Below are positions 55,695-64,000 of a stretch of 64,000 nucleotides of DNA, piece after piece. The stretch is from Streptomyces sp. TSRI0281 (lineage in GTDB: Bacteria > Actinomycetota > Actinomycetes > Streptomycetales > Streptomycetaceae). How positions within the stretch are numbered: position 1 is the stretch's first letter; every line of letters starts with the position of its first letter. The stretch spans positions 335,350 through 399,349 of the forward strand of contig NZ_LWLE01000001.1 in NCBI RefSeq assembly GCF_001905125.1. Direction: 5' to 3'. Under the pieces are notes generated by a model. That model had not been told where the DNA came from, made no database searches, and worked only from the letters and a program-made list of their open reading frames with translations. A program made the position numbers and the translations under genes.

Positions 55695-56399
55695 CTAGTA
55701 CCAGTGGTTGGCCTGCCAGAAGGACCAGGCGCCGCACGGGCTGCCGTAACGGCCGTCCATGTAGCTGAGGCCCCACTTGATCTGGGTGGCCGGGTTGGTC
55801 TGCCAGTCGGCGCCGGCGGACGACATCTTGGAGCCCGGAAGCGCCTGGACGAGCCCGTACGCCCCGGAGGACGGGTTGCTCGCGCGGTAGTTCCAGGTCG
55901 ACTCGTGGTTCACGATGTTGCTGAAGCACTGGAACTGGTCCGCGGGGATCATCTGGCGGGCCATCGCCTGGACTTCGGCCACGCTGTACGAGCCCTTCGC
56001 GGAGAAGGAGGAGGCGTCGCGGGTGGACGAACGGCTCGCACGCTCCGCGTCGTCCTTCTTCTTCTGACGCTCGGCCTCCAGCTTGTCCTCGGCCGCCTGC
56101 TTCTTCGACTTGGCGTCCTTGGCGGCCTGGATGCGGGCCGTCTCCTCGGCGGACTTCTTCGCGGCGGCGTCCGCGGCGGATGCCTGGGCATCGGCCTGCT
56201 GCGTCAGCGAAGCGGTCTGCACCTGGGCCTGCTGGCCCGCGGGGATGTCTGCGAGCAGCGTGGTGTCGGCTGCGGCCGTCTCGAAGTTGTTGTCGTCGAC
56301 AGCGGGAGTGCTGCCCGAAGCAACGCCTACGACGGCGCCTACGGTGGTGACCGCGGTGGCAGATGCCACGGCGAACCCCCGGACCGAGATCCGGCTCAC
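55695..56399 (-). CDS. Secreted lytic transglycosylase-like cell-wall hydrolase
   Basis: 234 residues from GTG 56399, with ggaagga 6 bp upstream (ATG 56417 is an alternative). Signal peptide ~1-30, a long charged coiled coil (~80-135: QAAKDAKSKKQAAEDKLEAE), then an SLT-like domain (~145-234) with catalytic-type Glu in FSNIVNHESTWNYRASNPSSGAYGLVQALPGSKM (in pieces) and a C-terminal WSFWQANHWY. Cleaves peptidoglycan glycan strands during growth or germination. Confidence 0.88.
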   Translation of the reverse strand: MSRISVRGFAVASATAVTTVGAVVGVASGSTPAVDDNNFETAAADTTLLADIPAGQQAQVQTASLTQQADAQASAADAAAKKSAEETARIQAAKDAKSKKQAAEDKLEAERQKKKDDAERASRSSTRDASSFSAKGSYSVAEVQAMARQMIPADQFQCFSNIVNHESTWNYRASNPSSGAYGLVQALPGSKMSSAGADWQTNPATQIKWGLSYMDGRYGSPCGAWSFWQANHWY

Positions 56400-56788
56400 A
56401 CGGTGTCCTTCCAGCATCGCCCGCTTAGGTGACCTCGCGGGCGCAATCGTGCCCTTGACACTGGCCTCCCTACTGCTTGGGTCACGGGAGGCACGGGCCC
56501 GGTGGGCAACTCCCTTGCGAGGAGTGCCGCGTGGTGCTCGCGGGCGGCATACGGACGGCGATTGTTGAGTTGTGTGGTGTGCGGCACCTCTGGAGGTGCC
56601 TGTGTGCCGTATGCGGGGCCTGACGGAAGCAAGACTCTGCCCGACGGGAACGCGTGAGGCAATTCTGTGTTGCGTGGGAAAGGTCACACCCCGTTTGGGT
56701 GCTCCGTTTCGTGGAAATGACGGCACAACACGAAGCCGCCCGGCTAAGCTCCTTGGCTCGCCGGGCGGCATCAATGGGTCATCCCGTG
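56400..56788 (-). other. Untranslated region between phoH and the transglycosylase gene
   Basis: 389 bp. On the minus strand it holds a stem (cgcccgc and gcgggcg, 56418-56424 and 56437-56443) just before the ribosome binding site, and a cacctc/gaggtg stem near 56585-56598. Such long leaders of Streptomyces wall hydrolases sometimes carry a ydaO (c-di-AMP) riboswitch, but I could not match its conserved blocks. Confidence 0.4.
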
Positions 56789-58108
56789 TCAGATCTGGCC
56801 TTCCTCCAGCATTTCGGTCACCAGTGCGGCGATCTGCGAACGCTCGGAGCGTGTCAGCGTGACATGGGCGAAGAGCGGATGACCCTTCAGCTTCTCGACG
56901 ACGGCGACGACTCCGTCGTACCGGCCGACCCTGAGGTTGTCCCGCTGTGCCACGTCATGCGTGAGCACCACACGGGAATTCGCCCCGATCCGTGACAACA
57001 CGGTCAGCAGGACATTCCGTTCGAGCGACTGCGCCTCGTCCACGATCACGAACGCGTCGTGGAGCGAACGGCCCCGGATGTGGGTGAGCGGCAGGACCTC
57101 CAGCATCCCGCGCCCCAGCACCTCCTCGATCACCTCGCGCCCGGCGACCGCCGAGAGCGTGTCGAAGACGGCCTGCGCCCAGGGGCTCATCTTCTCGGCC
57201 TCGCTGCCGGGGAGATAGCCGAGCTCCTGTCCGCCGACCGCGTAGAGCGGCCGGAAGACCATCACCTTTTTGTGCTGCTGACGCTCCAGCACCGCTTCCA
57301 GGCCCGCGCAGAGCGCCAGGGCCGACTTGCCGGTGCCCGCCCGGCCGCCCAGCGACACGATGCCGACGTCCTGGTCGAGGAGCAGATCCAGGGCGATCCG
57401 CTGCTCGGCGCTGCGACCGTGGATCCCGAAAGCCTCCCGGTCGCCCCGCACCAGCCGCACATTGCCCTCGGGGGTGACCCGGCCGAGCGCCTTGCCGCGC
57501 TCCGACTGGAGGACCAGCCCGGTGTGCACGGGCAGCTCGGCCGCCTCGGGGATGTACAGCGTCTCCTCACCGAACAGCAGGTCCACCTGCTCCCCGGAGA
57601 GAGACAGTTCGGACATGCCGGTCCAGCCGGAGTCGGTGATGGCGAGTTCGGCGCGGTACTCCTCGGCGAGGAGGCCGACCGAGGACGCCTTGATCCGCAA
57701 CGGGAGGTCCTTGGAGACGACGGTGACGTCGTACCCCTCGGCCTGGAGGTTGCGCGCGACCGCGAGAATCCGTGAGTCGTTGTCCCCCAACCGGTAGCCG
57801 GCGGGCAGTACGCCGGGATCGGAGTGGTTGAGTTCGACACGGAGCGTCCCGCCCAGATCCCCGAGCGGGATCGGGGCATCCAGTCGGCCGTACCGGACCC
57901 GGAAGTCGTCCAGCAGGCGGAGCGCCTGCCGGGCGAAGTACCCGAGCTCGGGATGGTGCCGTTTGGCCTCCAACTCCGTGACCACCACGATCGGCAGCAC
58001 GACTTCGTGCTCGTCGAAGCGGGCCATGGCGTTGGGGTCGGCCAGCAGGACGCTGGTGTCGAGAACATAGGTGCGCCTGTCGGGCATGCGGCGCTTAGTG
58101 CTGGTCAC
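56789..58108 (-). CDS. PIN-domain PhoH-type RNase/ATPase (PhoH2)
   Basis: 439 residues from GTG 58108. PIN nuclease domain ~1-140 ([38 protein letters not shown]), PhoH ATPase domain ~220-435 with Walker [14 protein letters not shown], Walker [11 protein letters not shown] and [22 protein letters not shown]-PhoH proteins are RNA helicase/RNases. Neither candidate start (58108, 58087) has a convincing ribosome binding site. Confidence 0.9.
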   Translation of the reverse strand: MTSTKRRMPDRRTYVLDTSVLLADPNAMARFDEHEVVLPIVVVTELEAKRHHPELGYFARQALRLLDDFRVRYGRLDAPIPLGDLGGTLRVELNHSDPGVLPAGYRLGDNDSRILAVARNLQAEGYDVTVVSKDLPLRIKASSVGLLAEEYRAELAITDSGWTGMSELSLSGEQVDLLFGEETLYIPEAAELPVHTGLVLQSERGKALGRVTPEGNVRLVRGDREAFGIHGRSAEQRIALDLLLDQDVGIVSLGGRAGTGKSALALCAGLEAVLERQQHKKVMVFRPLYAVGGQELGYLPGSEAEKMSPWAQAVFDTLSAVAGREVIEEVLGRGMLEVLPLTHIRGRSLHDAFVIVDEAQSLERNVLLTVLSRIGANSRVVLTHDVAQRDNLRVGRYDGVVAVVEKLKGHPLFAHVTLTRSERSQIAALVTEMLEEGQI

Positions 58109-58543
58109 CACGGAAGGACGTACCCCCTCGGACGAGGTCGGGGAGTGCGACGGACGTCGCGGAGCTTCCCAAAGGGAGAGGACGGACCGGGTTCTGGACC
58201 CTGCGCGAGGGCCGAACGCCGGCCCTCCGCGTCGGCCGCACGATACGTACGGTCCTTCGTGTGCAAAGGGCCTCCCGGGCGAGCGGGCTGGGTGCCGCTC
58301 ACTTGGATACGACATCCGCCTGGTTACTGACCGGACGTCGACCTGTCAGGGGTATTCCCTCGAACACGCGAAGCCATGCCCCCGCATATGACACGGTGCG
58401 GAACAGTCCTGGTGGACGTAGGGTGACGGCCCGGTTCCGCCGCCTTCGCGCAGCGCTGCGAAACCCCCGCGGGACCCCTGTACAGAGGAGTGGGTACGCG
58501 GGGGCGCAGAGGGCGTGCGGGACGGGTGCGCGCGGGGGTGCGC
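58109..58543. other. Intergenic region upstream of phoH
   Basis: 435 bp downstream of the prenyltransferase gene and upstream of phoH, both on the minus strand. Contains a gagggccg-aac-gccggccctc type stem (58207-58228). No gene or known riboswitch could be supported. Confidence 0.45.
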
Positions 58544-59305
58544 TCAGGCGCCGTAGCGCCTGCCGCGTGCCGCGTAGTCACGCAGCGCGCGGAGGAAGTC
58601 GACCTTGCGGAAGGCCGGCCAGAAGACTTCGCAGAAGTAGTACTCCGAATGCGCGCTCTGCCAGAGCATGAAGCCCGACAGCCGCTGTTCCCCGCTGGTA
58701 CGGATCACCAGGTCCGGGTCCGGCTGCCCCCGGGTGTAGAGGTGCTCGGAGATCAGGTCGGTGGAGACGACCTCCGCCAGCTCCTCGAACGTCGTGCCCT
58801 TCTCCGAGTGCTCCAGCAGGAGCGACCTGACCGCGTCCGCGATCTCCTGGCGGCCGCCGTAGCCGACTGCGACATTGACGATTATTCCGTCGATATCGGA
58901 TGTCGCCTCCTGCGCCTCCTTGAGGACGGTCTGCGTACGGGCCGGCAGGAGGTCGAGCGTGCCGACGTGATGGACCCGCCACCGCCCGTCCGCCGCGAGG
59001 TTGCGCACGGTGTTCTCGATGATGCCCAGGAGGGGGATCAGCTCGGCCTCGGGCCGGTCGAAGTTGTCCGTGGAAAGCAGCCAGAGGGTGACGACCTCGA
59101 CATCGGTCTCACTGCACCAGCCGAGCAGATCGGAGATCTTGTCCGCACCTGCCTGGTGCCCCTGCACGGCCGAACCGCCGGACGCCTTCGCCCATCGCCG
59201 GTTGCCGTCGAGGATGACCCCGATGTGCTTCGGCACCTGGGCGTGATCCAGGCGGCCTTCCACCCGGCGCGCGTAGAGCCCGTACACCAGGTCACGCAAG
59301 TTCAC
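58544..59305 (-). CDS. cis-Prenyltransferase (isoprenyl/undecaprenyl diphosphate synthase family)
   Basis: 253 residues from GTG 59305, with gagaggg 9 bp upstream. Motifs: HIGVILDGNRRWAK (catalytic Asp), TLWLLSTDNFDRPEAE, VAVGYGGRQEIADA, DLVIRTSGEQRLSGFMLWQSAHSEYYF (in pieces). Makes a Z-prenyl diphosphate; shorter-chain (Z,E-FPP or decaprenyl) or undecaprenyl synthase activity cannot be told apart here. Provides lipid carriers for wall synthesis. Confidence 0.92.
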   Translation of the reverse strand: MNLRDLVYGLYARRVEGRLDHAQVPKHIGVILDGNRRWAKASGGSAVQGHQAGADKISDLLGWCSETDVEVVTLWLLSTDNFDRPEAELIPLLGIIENTVRNLAADGRWRVHHVGTLDLLPARTQTVLKEAQEATSDIDGIIVNVAVGYGGRQEIADAVRSLLLEHSEKGTTFEELAEVVSTDLISEHLYTRGQPDPDLVIRTSGEQRLSGFMLWQSAHSEYYFCEVFWPAFRKVDFLRALRDYAARGRRYGA

Positions 59306-59523
59306 TGAGTTCACCCTCTCGGTTCCGTACGGGCCGCAGGCCCGTCCGCCCCGTCGCCGGGGGTACGGGGCCCGTCCCCCGTGGGGGGATCGCCACAAGG
59401 TCCGCACGGTCCACAGGTATTCACCGCGCCGCACATCGGCATTCCCCGAAGCCGCCACATTACTGCGAGCGGGTCACGGGGGCCCAACCCGGTCTGTCAC
59501 AACACCGTGATAAAGAGACAAAC

Positions 59524-60561
59524 GTGACTGATTCTCTTCCCTACCGCGCCGCCGACTCGCGCTACGACTCCATGGAGTACCGCCGCACCGGCCGCAGCGG
59601 TCTCCAACTGCCCGCACTCTCGCTCGGCCTCTGGCACAACTTCGGCGACGACCGCGCGCTGGATTCCCAGCGGGCGATCCTCCGCCGCGCCTTCGACCTC
59701 GGCGTGACCCACTTCGATCTGGCCAATAACTACGGCCCGCCGCCCGGCTCCGCCGAGCTCAACTTCGGCAAGCTGTTCCGGCAGGACTTCGCCCCGTACC
59801 GCGACGAGCTGATCATCTCCACCAAGGCCGGATACGAGATGCACCCCGGCCCGTACGGCGAGTGGGGCTCCCGCAAGTACCTGCTGTCCTCGCTCGACGC
59901 CTCGCTCAAGCGGATGCGGCTCGACCACGTCGACATCTTCTACTCGCACCGCTTCGACCCGGACACCCCTCTTGAGGAGACGATGGGCGCGCTGGCGTCC
60001 GCCGTGCACCGGGGCAAGGCGCTGTACGTGGGGGTGTCCTCGTACACCGCGGAGCAGACCGCCGAGGCGGCCCGGCTGCTCAAGGAGATGGGCGTCCCGG
60101 CCCTGATCCACCAGCCCTCGTACTCGATGATCAACCGCTGGATCGAGGACGACGGGCTGCTGGGCACCCTGGAGACGGTGGGCATGGGCTGCATCTCCTT
60201 CGTACCGCTCGCACAGGGCCTGCTCACGAACAAGTACCTGACGGGCATCCCGGCCGGCTCGCGCGCCACACAGGGCAAGTCCCTCGACCCGGACCTGCTC
60301 TCGGACGATGTGCTCCGCCGCCTCAACGGACTCGACGACATCGCCCGGCGCCGGGGGCAGTCGCTCGCCCAGCTGGCCATCGGCTGGGTGCTGCGCGACA
60401 GCCGGATGACGTCCGCCCTGATCGGCGCGTCGAGCGTGGGACAGCTGGAGGAGAATGTGGCCGCGCTGGCCGGACCGCCGCTGTCCGCCGAGGAATTGAA
60501 GGAGATCGACACCTTCGCCGTGGACACCGCGGGGACCAACATCTGGGCCGGACGGAGCTGA
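59524..60561 (+). CDS. Aldo-keto reductase, YghZ-like (L-glyceraldehyde-3-phosphate reductase type)
   Basis: 345 residues from GTG 59524. AKR14-like tetrad: Asp and Tyr of HFDLANNYGPPPGSAE, Lys in IISTKAGYEM, His in IFYSHRFDPDTP. NADPH-dependent carbonyl reductase, by family homology on L-glyceraldehyde 3-phosphate/methylglyoxal. Also related to Kv-beta type proteins. Confidence 0.9.
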   Translation: MTDSLPYRAADSRYDSMEYRRTGRSGLQLPALSLGLWHNFGDDRALDSQRAILRRAFDLGVTHFDLANNYGPPPGSAELNFGKLFRQDFAPYRDELIISTKAGYEMHPGPYGEWGSRKYLLSSLDASLKRMRLDHVDIFYSHRFDPDTPLEETMGALASAVHRGKALYVGVSSYTAEQTAEAARLLKEMGVPALIHQPSYSMINRWIEDDGLLGTLETVGMGCISFVPLAQGLLTNKYLTGIPAGSRATQGKSLDPDLLSDDVLRRLNGLDDIARRRGQSLAQLAIGWVLRDSRMTSALIGASSVGQLEENVAALAGPPLSAEELKEIDTFAVDTAGTNIWAGRS

Positions 60562-60874
60562 CACCGGGCCGTCGCCGCACCGGCCCACAAAAAACGGGCC
60601 GGTCCGTGGGGGGGATACGGACCGGCCCGAGGGGGGGTTTCCACCATAACCCTTCGTAAGTGATGCTGCGTGCCACGCCACTCGACAACTACTCTCCGGA
60701 TTCGGCGGACTGCGTTCCGGGCGGAGGACGGGGTGCCGCGGGCCCTCGACGCCTTGTCCGGGACGCCTTGTCCGGGACCTACGAACGGCTGCGGGCGTCG
60801 GCTTGACGCACAGGCCCGACCACCTCGCACCAAGAGGACGGATTCCGTCCTATTGGGTCCCTAGATTCGGGCGC
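60562..60874. other. Intergenic region upstream of the AlkZ-like gene
   Basis: 313 bp with the terminator above, a duplicated ccttgtccgggac (near 60750-60780), and a perfect palindrome aggacgg-att-ccgtcct (60835-60851) 24 bp before the ATG that may be an operator. No gene. Confidence 0.5.
60595..60629. terminator. Aldo-keto reductase terminator
   Basis: Perfect 13-bp arms cgggccggtccgt and acggaccggcccg, 9-nt loop, 33 bp after the stop. Preceded by an aaaaaa tract that would terminate leftward transcription. Confidence 0.85.
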
Positions 60875-62047
60875 ATGACGACACGAACCGCCACCGTGAC
60901 CGTGACCTGGCCCGGGGCGAACGCGCGGCGGCTGTCCCGCCAGCACGTGTACCCCGACGCCTCATCGGAGGCCGGGGGCTCGGCGCCCGGGGCCGTGGGC
61001 GCGATGCTCGGAGCACACGCCCAGGTGCTGTCCGCCGCCGAGCTCTCCGTGGGGCTGCGCGCCGACGGGGTGACCCGGACCGGCGTGCGTACGGCACTGT
61101 GGACCGACCGCACCCTGGTCAAGACGTTCGGGCCGCGCGGCACCGTCCATCTGCTCCCCACCGGTGACCTCCCGCTCTGGACCGGCGCCCTGTCAGCCGT
61201 ACCCACCGGGACCGGCCCGTTCGCCAAGGACGCCCGGATGACACCGGACCAGGTGGAGGCGGTCGTCACCGCCGTCGCCGACGCCCTGACCGGCCGGGAG
61301 CTGACGATCGACGAGCTCTCCGACGAGGTCGTCGCCCGGACCGGGCCGTGGGCCGGGGACCCGGTGATGCCGGCGTTCCAGACGATGTGGCCGCGCTGGC
61401 GCCAGGTGCTGCACCTGGCGGGTCACCGGGGCGCCCTGTGCTACGCCCCGAACCGCGGCCGCAAGGCCACGTACACCAACCCGGGCAGCACTCCCTTGCC
61501 CGGCCCGCAGGCTGTGGCCGCCCTGGTGGAGCGCTATCTGCACGCGTACGGGCCCGCCACGCCCGCGCACTTCGCGAAGTGGCTCGCCGCGCCGAAGCGC
61601 TGGGCCGACGAGCTGTTCGCCTCCCTGGCCTCGGCCGGGGCCATCGAGGAGGTGATGTTCGAGGACGCCGGAGTGGCCTGGGTGGTGGCGGGCGACACGG
61701 CGTTCCCGGACGGCCCGGTACGCGGGGTGCGGCTGCTCCCCTACTTCGACGCGTTCACCATCGCCTCCCAGCCCCGCGAGCGGCTGTTCCCGGGCGCCGC
61801 GTACCAGCGGGCCCTGGGGGGCGGCCAGGCGGGGAACTACCCGGTGCTGCTGGTGGACGGTGAGGTCGCCGGGGTCTGGCACCAGCGTCGCTCGGGGCGC
61901 CGGATCGCGGTGACGGTGGAGCCCCTGACCCCGCTGAGGCCCGCACAGCTGCGGGCGCTGGAGGAGCAGGTGGAGCGGGTGGCAGCGGTACTGGAGGGGG
62001 AGGCGGAGCTGACGGTGGGGAAGGTGACGGTGGGGGCGCACGCGTAG
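60875..62047 (+). CDS. AlkZ-like winged-helix DNA glycosylase
   Basis: 390 residues from ATG 60875. AlkZ/HTH_42 family pattern: VTWPGANARRLSRQHV near the N-terminus, VGAMLGAHAQVLSAAELSVGLR (in pieces), LVKTFGPRGTVHLLP, RYLHAYGPATPAHFAKWL, LLPYFDAFTIASQPRE. The founder, AlkZ/Orf1, removes DNA adducts and interstrand crosslinks of azinomycin; chromosomal relatives repair alkylated or crosslinked DNA. It is not in a biosynthetic context here. Confidence 0.85.
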   Translation: MTTRTATVTVTWPGANARRLSRQHVYPDASSEAGGSAPGAVGAMLGAHAQVLSAAELSVGLRADGVTRTGVRTALWTDRTLVKTFGPRGTVHLLPTGDLPLWTGALSAVPTGTGPFAKDARMTPDQVEAVVTAVADALTGRELTIDELSDEVVARTGPWAGDPVMPAFQTMWPRWRQVLHLAGHRGALCYAPNRGRKATYTNPGSTPLPGPQAVAALVERYLHAYGPATPAHFAKWLAAPKRWADELFASLASAGAIEEVMFEDAGVAWVVAGDTAFPDGPVRGVRLLPYFDAFTIASQPRERLFPGAAYQRALGGGQAGNYPVLLVDGEVAGVWHQRRSGRRIAVTVEPLTPLRPAQLRALEEQVERVAAVLEGEAELTVGKVTVGAHA

Positions 62048-62129
62048 GACGGTGGGGAGACGGGGGCGACACCAGTGGGGTGAGAGGTGCGAGCAGGGCC
62101 GGAGGTGGGGGCGGAGTGGCGGCGGCTCC

Positions 62130-62227
62130 GGGCCTCAGCAGCTCAGTACCTCCGTGCCCGCGGGCCTCCGTGCCCCCGGACCTCCGGGCCTCCGTGCCCC
62201 ATGCCTCCGTGCCCCGTGCCCCGTGTC
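62130..62227. repeat. cctccgtgccc tandem repeats
   Basis: About five imperfect iterations of gcctccgtgcccc / ggacctccgg. Noncoding, between convergent genes. Confidence 0.6.
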
Positions 62228-62671
62228 TCAGTGACGGTCGAAGCGGACCGCCATCGTGTCCCCTCCGACGACCACGAAGTCCCCGTCCTCGCACCGGATG
62301 ACGGCCTCGCGCACCTCGCCCTTCTCGTCCCGGCGCTCCCGCGTACCGATGACCGTCCACGCTCCCCCGTACGGCACCGGGGGCAGATTCGTCACGGCGG
62401 CGTGCTGCCACTGATTCGCCGGTACGCACCATTCGGGCAGCTCCGGCCAGGCGCCGGGGGTGACCCGCAGCGTCCCGTCGGAAGCGCAGGTCAGCAGCAC
62501 CGACTGACCGTCCGGGATCACGAACTCGACGGCCTCCGGCTCGCCCGCGCGGCCCTCCGGCCGGTAGAAGACGCCCTGGACCTCGGTGATGCGGGCGCCC
62601 CGGAGCCACTCGGGCCTGCCGTGCCGCGGACGGCCCGCCGGCCCGCCGGGCTCTTCCCTCTCCACCGTCAT
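62228..62671 (-). CDS. Conserved hypothetical protein
   Basis: 147 residues from ATG 62671. Not a family I recognise. Contains ITEVQGVFYRPEG, VEFVIPDGQSVLLTCASDGTLRV and IRCEDGDFVVVGGDTMAVRF, mostly beta-strands; no signal peptide or membrane segment. An upstream in-frame ATG at 62770 would add a basic segment. Confidence 0.7.
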   Translation of the reverse strand: MTVEREEPGGPAGRPRHGRPEWLRGARITEVQGVFYRPEGRAGEPEAVEFVIPDGQSVLLTCASDGTLRVTPGAWPELPEWCVPANQWQHAAVTNLPPVPYGGAWTVIGTRERRDEKGEVREAVIRCEDGDFVVVGGDTMAVRFDRH

Positions 62672-62844
62672 GACCTGCCCACCCCTCCACTGCGCGCTCC
62701 GCCACCAGGGTCGCACCGCCCTTGGGTAGGACGGCCGTGGAGCGCTTCCCGTTGCCTGCGGTGCGGTCATGAACTGACGTACGCGGTGAGCGGGTTGACA
62801 CCGGCGCGGCCGCCGGGCGGGCCGTGCGGGCCCGGGGTTCGGGG

Positions 62845-63639
62845 TTAGAGCGGCTTGCGGGCCTCGATCAGGAAGCGGGTGGTGTGGGCGACGAACGGGC
62901 CCTCGGCCTCGATCTGCCGGTGCAGGGCGGCCAGCCGCGGGCGGTACCGCTCGACCGTGAAGCCCGGCACCATCCAGATCACCTTGCGCAGGAAGTAGAC
63001 GACGGCGCCGATGTCGAAGAACTCGGTGCGCAGCCGTTCCGGCCGCAGATCGACCACGTCGAGACCGGCCGCTTCGGCGGCGGCACGCGCCTGCTCCGGG
63101 TCGCGGGCCCCGCGCACCTCGGGCGGCTGCGGGCCGAGGAAGTACTCGACCAGCTCGAAGACGCTCGCCGGTCCGACCTGCTGCGAGAAGTACGTGCCGC
63201 CCGGCGTCAGGACCCTGGCGATCTCCTCCCACCAGGTGGTCACCGGGTGCCGGCTGACCACCAGGTCGAAGGCCGCGTCCCCGAACGGCAGCGGCGGCTC
63301 GTCCTCGTCCACGACGACAACGGCACCGCGCGGGTGCAGCAGGGCGGTGGCCTTGGCGACGTTGGGGGGCCAGGACTCGGTGGCCACCGTCAGCCGCGGG
63401 AGCTTCGGCGCGGCGGCCAGGACCTCGCCGCCGCCGGTCTGGACGTCGAGTGCGGCCTCCGCGCGGGCCAGCCGGTCCGCCATGGCACGGGCGTATCCCC
63501 AGGAGGGGCGCTGCTCGGTGGCCCGGCCGTCGAGCCACGAGAAGTCCCAGCCGTCCACGGAGACGGCGTGGGCCTCGGCGACGAGGGCATCGAACCGCGC
63601 GTCGGAGGCTGCGGAGGAGGGGGTGGATCGCTCGGGCAT
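62845..63639 (-). CDS. Class I SAM-dependent methyltransferase
   Basis: 264 residues from ATG 63639. Rossmann-fold pattern: ALDVQTGGGEVLAAAP, VATESWPPNVAKA, LPFGDAAFDLVVSRHPV, IARVLTPGGTYFSQQVG, and a C-terminal VERYRPRLAALHRQI. Glycine motif I is VQTGGGE rather than DxGxGxG, typical of a UbiE/Coq5-like subgroup. Substrate unknown. Confidence 0.8.
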   Translation of the reverse strand: MPERSTPSSAASDARFDALVAEAHAVSVDGWDFSWLDGRATEQRPSWGYARAMADRLARAEAALDVQTGGGEVLAAAPKLPRLTVATESWPPNVAKATALLHPRGAVVVVDEDEPPLPFGDAAFDLVVSRHPVTTWWEEIARVLTPGGTYFSQQVGPASVFELVEYFLGPQPPEVRGARDPEQARAAAEAAGLDVVDLRPERLRTEFFDIGAVVYFLRKVIWMVPGFTVERYRPRLAALHRQIEAEGPFVAHTTRFLIEARKPL

Positions 63640-63760
63640 ATGCGCATCGTGGCAGGTGGGTACGGGGGTACGCGACCGCATTCCGTGCCGGGCGCGGCGG
63701 GTGGCGGGTGGCGGGCCGGACGGGTGCCGGCTTCGCGACGTACGGGGTCCGGGCAGGCGC

Positions 63761-64000
63761 TCAGGCGGCCAGGGCGCCCAGCAGCAGACCGACGAGTGCG
63801 CCCGCGATCATGAACGGGCCGAACGGGATGCCGGTCCTGCGTCCGGCGCGGCGCAGGATCACGAGCCCGAGCCCGTACGCCGCCCCGAACAGGAACCCGG
63901 CGAAGCCCCCGACGAACAGCACCGCCCAGCCGTACCAGCCCAGGGCGACGCCGAGGGCGAGGGCGAGTTTCACGTCGCCGAAGCCCATGCCGTTGGGGTT
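63761..64000 (-). CDS. Prepilin peptidase (A24), C-terminal part (5' partial)
   Basis: The frame continues beyond the window. The visible 80 residues start NPNGMGFGDVKLALALG, with the A24 aspartate motif GxGD, then three membrane segments. Type IV prepilin/Flp leader peptidases cleave pilin-like precursors. The first catalytic Asp is outside. Confidence 0.85.
   Translation of the reverse strand, partial: NPNGMGFGDVKLALALGVALGWYGWAVLFVGGFAGFLFGAAYGLGLVILRRAGRRTGIPFGPFMIAGALVGLLLGALAA

Noticed and set aside
56400..56788. c-di-AMP (ydaO) riboswitch before the transglycosylase gene
   Set aside because: Conserved ydaO blocks could not be located on the minus strand; only ordinary stems were seen. 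A covariance search with RF00379 would settle it.
60875..62047. AlkZ-like gene as resistance to a DNA-alkylating natural product made here
   Set aside because: The cluster in this window has no DNA-alkylating chemistry and lies 25 kb away; such glycosylases are common chromosomal genes.

Overview
This is a high-GC actinobacterial chromosome segment, almost certainly Streptomyces. The evidence is strong third-position G/C, GTG and TTG starts, WhiB, PadR, DUF4245, DUF6542 and DUF1707 families, a polyphosphate glucokinase, and a housekeeping gene order (ppgK, ispH, xseA/xseB, glpX, wblI-like, class I fumarase, fumC, bifunctional PBP, oxyR/ahpC/ahpD) that from memory resembles the S. coelicolor SCO5029-SCO5060 neighbourhood in reverse. 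No rRNA, tRNA, transposase, integrase or CRISPR array was seen.

Layout. 1-4.1 kb: 3' end of a GH65 enzyme with a discoidin domain, a truncated CPCC cysteine motif, and an M48 metalloprotease coupled to a membrane protein with a cysteine-punctuated repeat tail. 4.4-7.2 kb: a two-gene class IV-like lanthipeptide locus, a 60-residue precursor and a lyase-kinase-cyclase synthetase whose third zinc ligand is Cys (CCG) instead of His (CHG). 7.2-8.8 kb: two head-to-head toxin-antitoxin modules (YefM/YoeB-like and Phd/RelE-like), the second lying between direct repeats and a duplicated ychF 3' end plus terminator. 8.8-22 kb: conserved housekeeping genes (ychF, DUF6542, ppgK, ispH, an APC permease, xseA, xseB, a nitroreductase-fold reductase, DUF4245, glpX, a WhiB-like regulator, DUF1707, class I fumarase).

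22.2-36.2 kb is an inserted biosynthetic gene cluster, set between the two fumarase genes: a divergent LuxR-type regulator, an MFS exporter, a KS-AT-ACP polyketide synthase, an AMT-LLM-C-PCP-C protein (aminotransferase, luciferase-like monooxygenase, two condensation domains, no adenylation domain), an M18 aminopeptidase and a type II thioesterase. The exporter-to-aminopeptidase genes overlap. One malonyl extension without reduction, beta-transamination and hydroxylation would give an alpha-hydroxy-beta-amino acyl unit. That is the zinc-binding pharmacophore of bestatin, amastatin and microginin, and the co-encoded aminopeptidase would then be a resistant target copy. This is the most interesting proposal in the window and is an inference from domain order.

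36.3-64 kb returns to chromosomal functions: a secreted SGNH hydrolase/lectin, fumC, DUF402, a GAF-PP2C-HATPase phosphatase, catalase, a bifunctional PBP, SPFH and ribbon-helix-helix proteins, PadR with an ABC exporter, the OxyR/AhpC/AhpD peroxide system, an AI-2E family permease, a secreted transglycosylase, PIN-PhoH, a cis-prenyltransferase, an aldo-keto reductase, an AlkZ-like glycosylase, a methyltransferase, and the end of a prepilin peptidase cut by the window edge.
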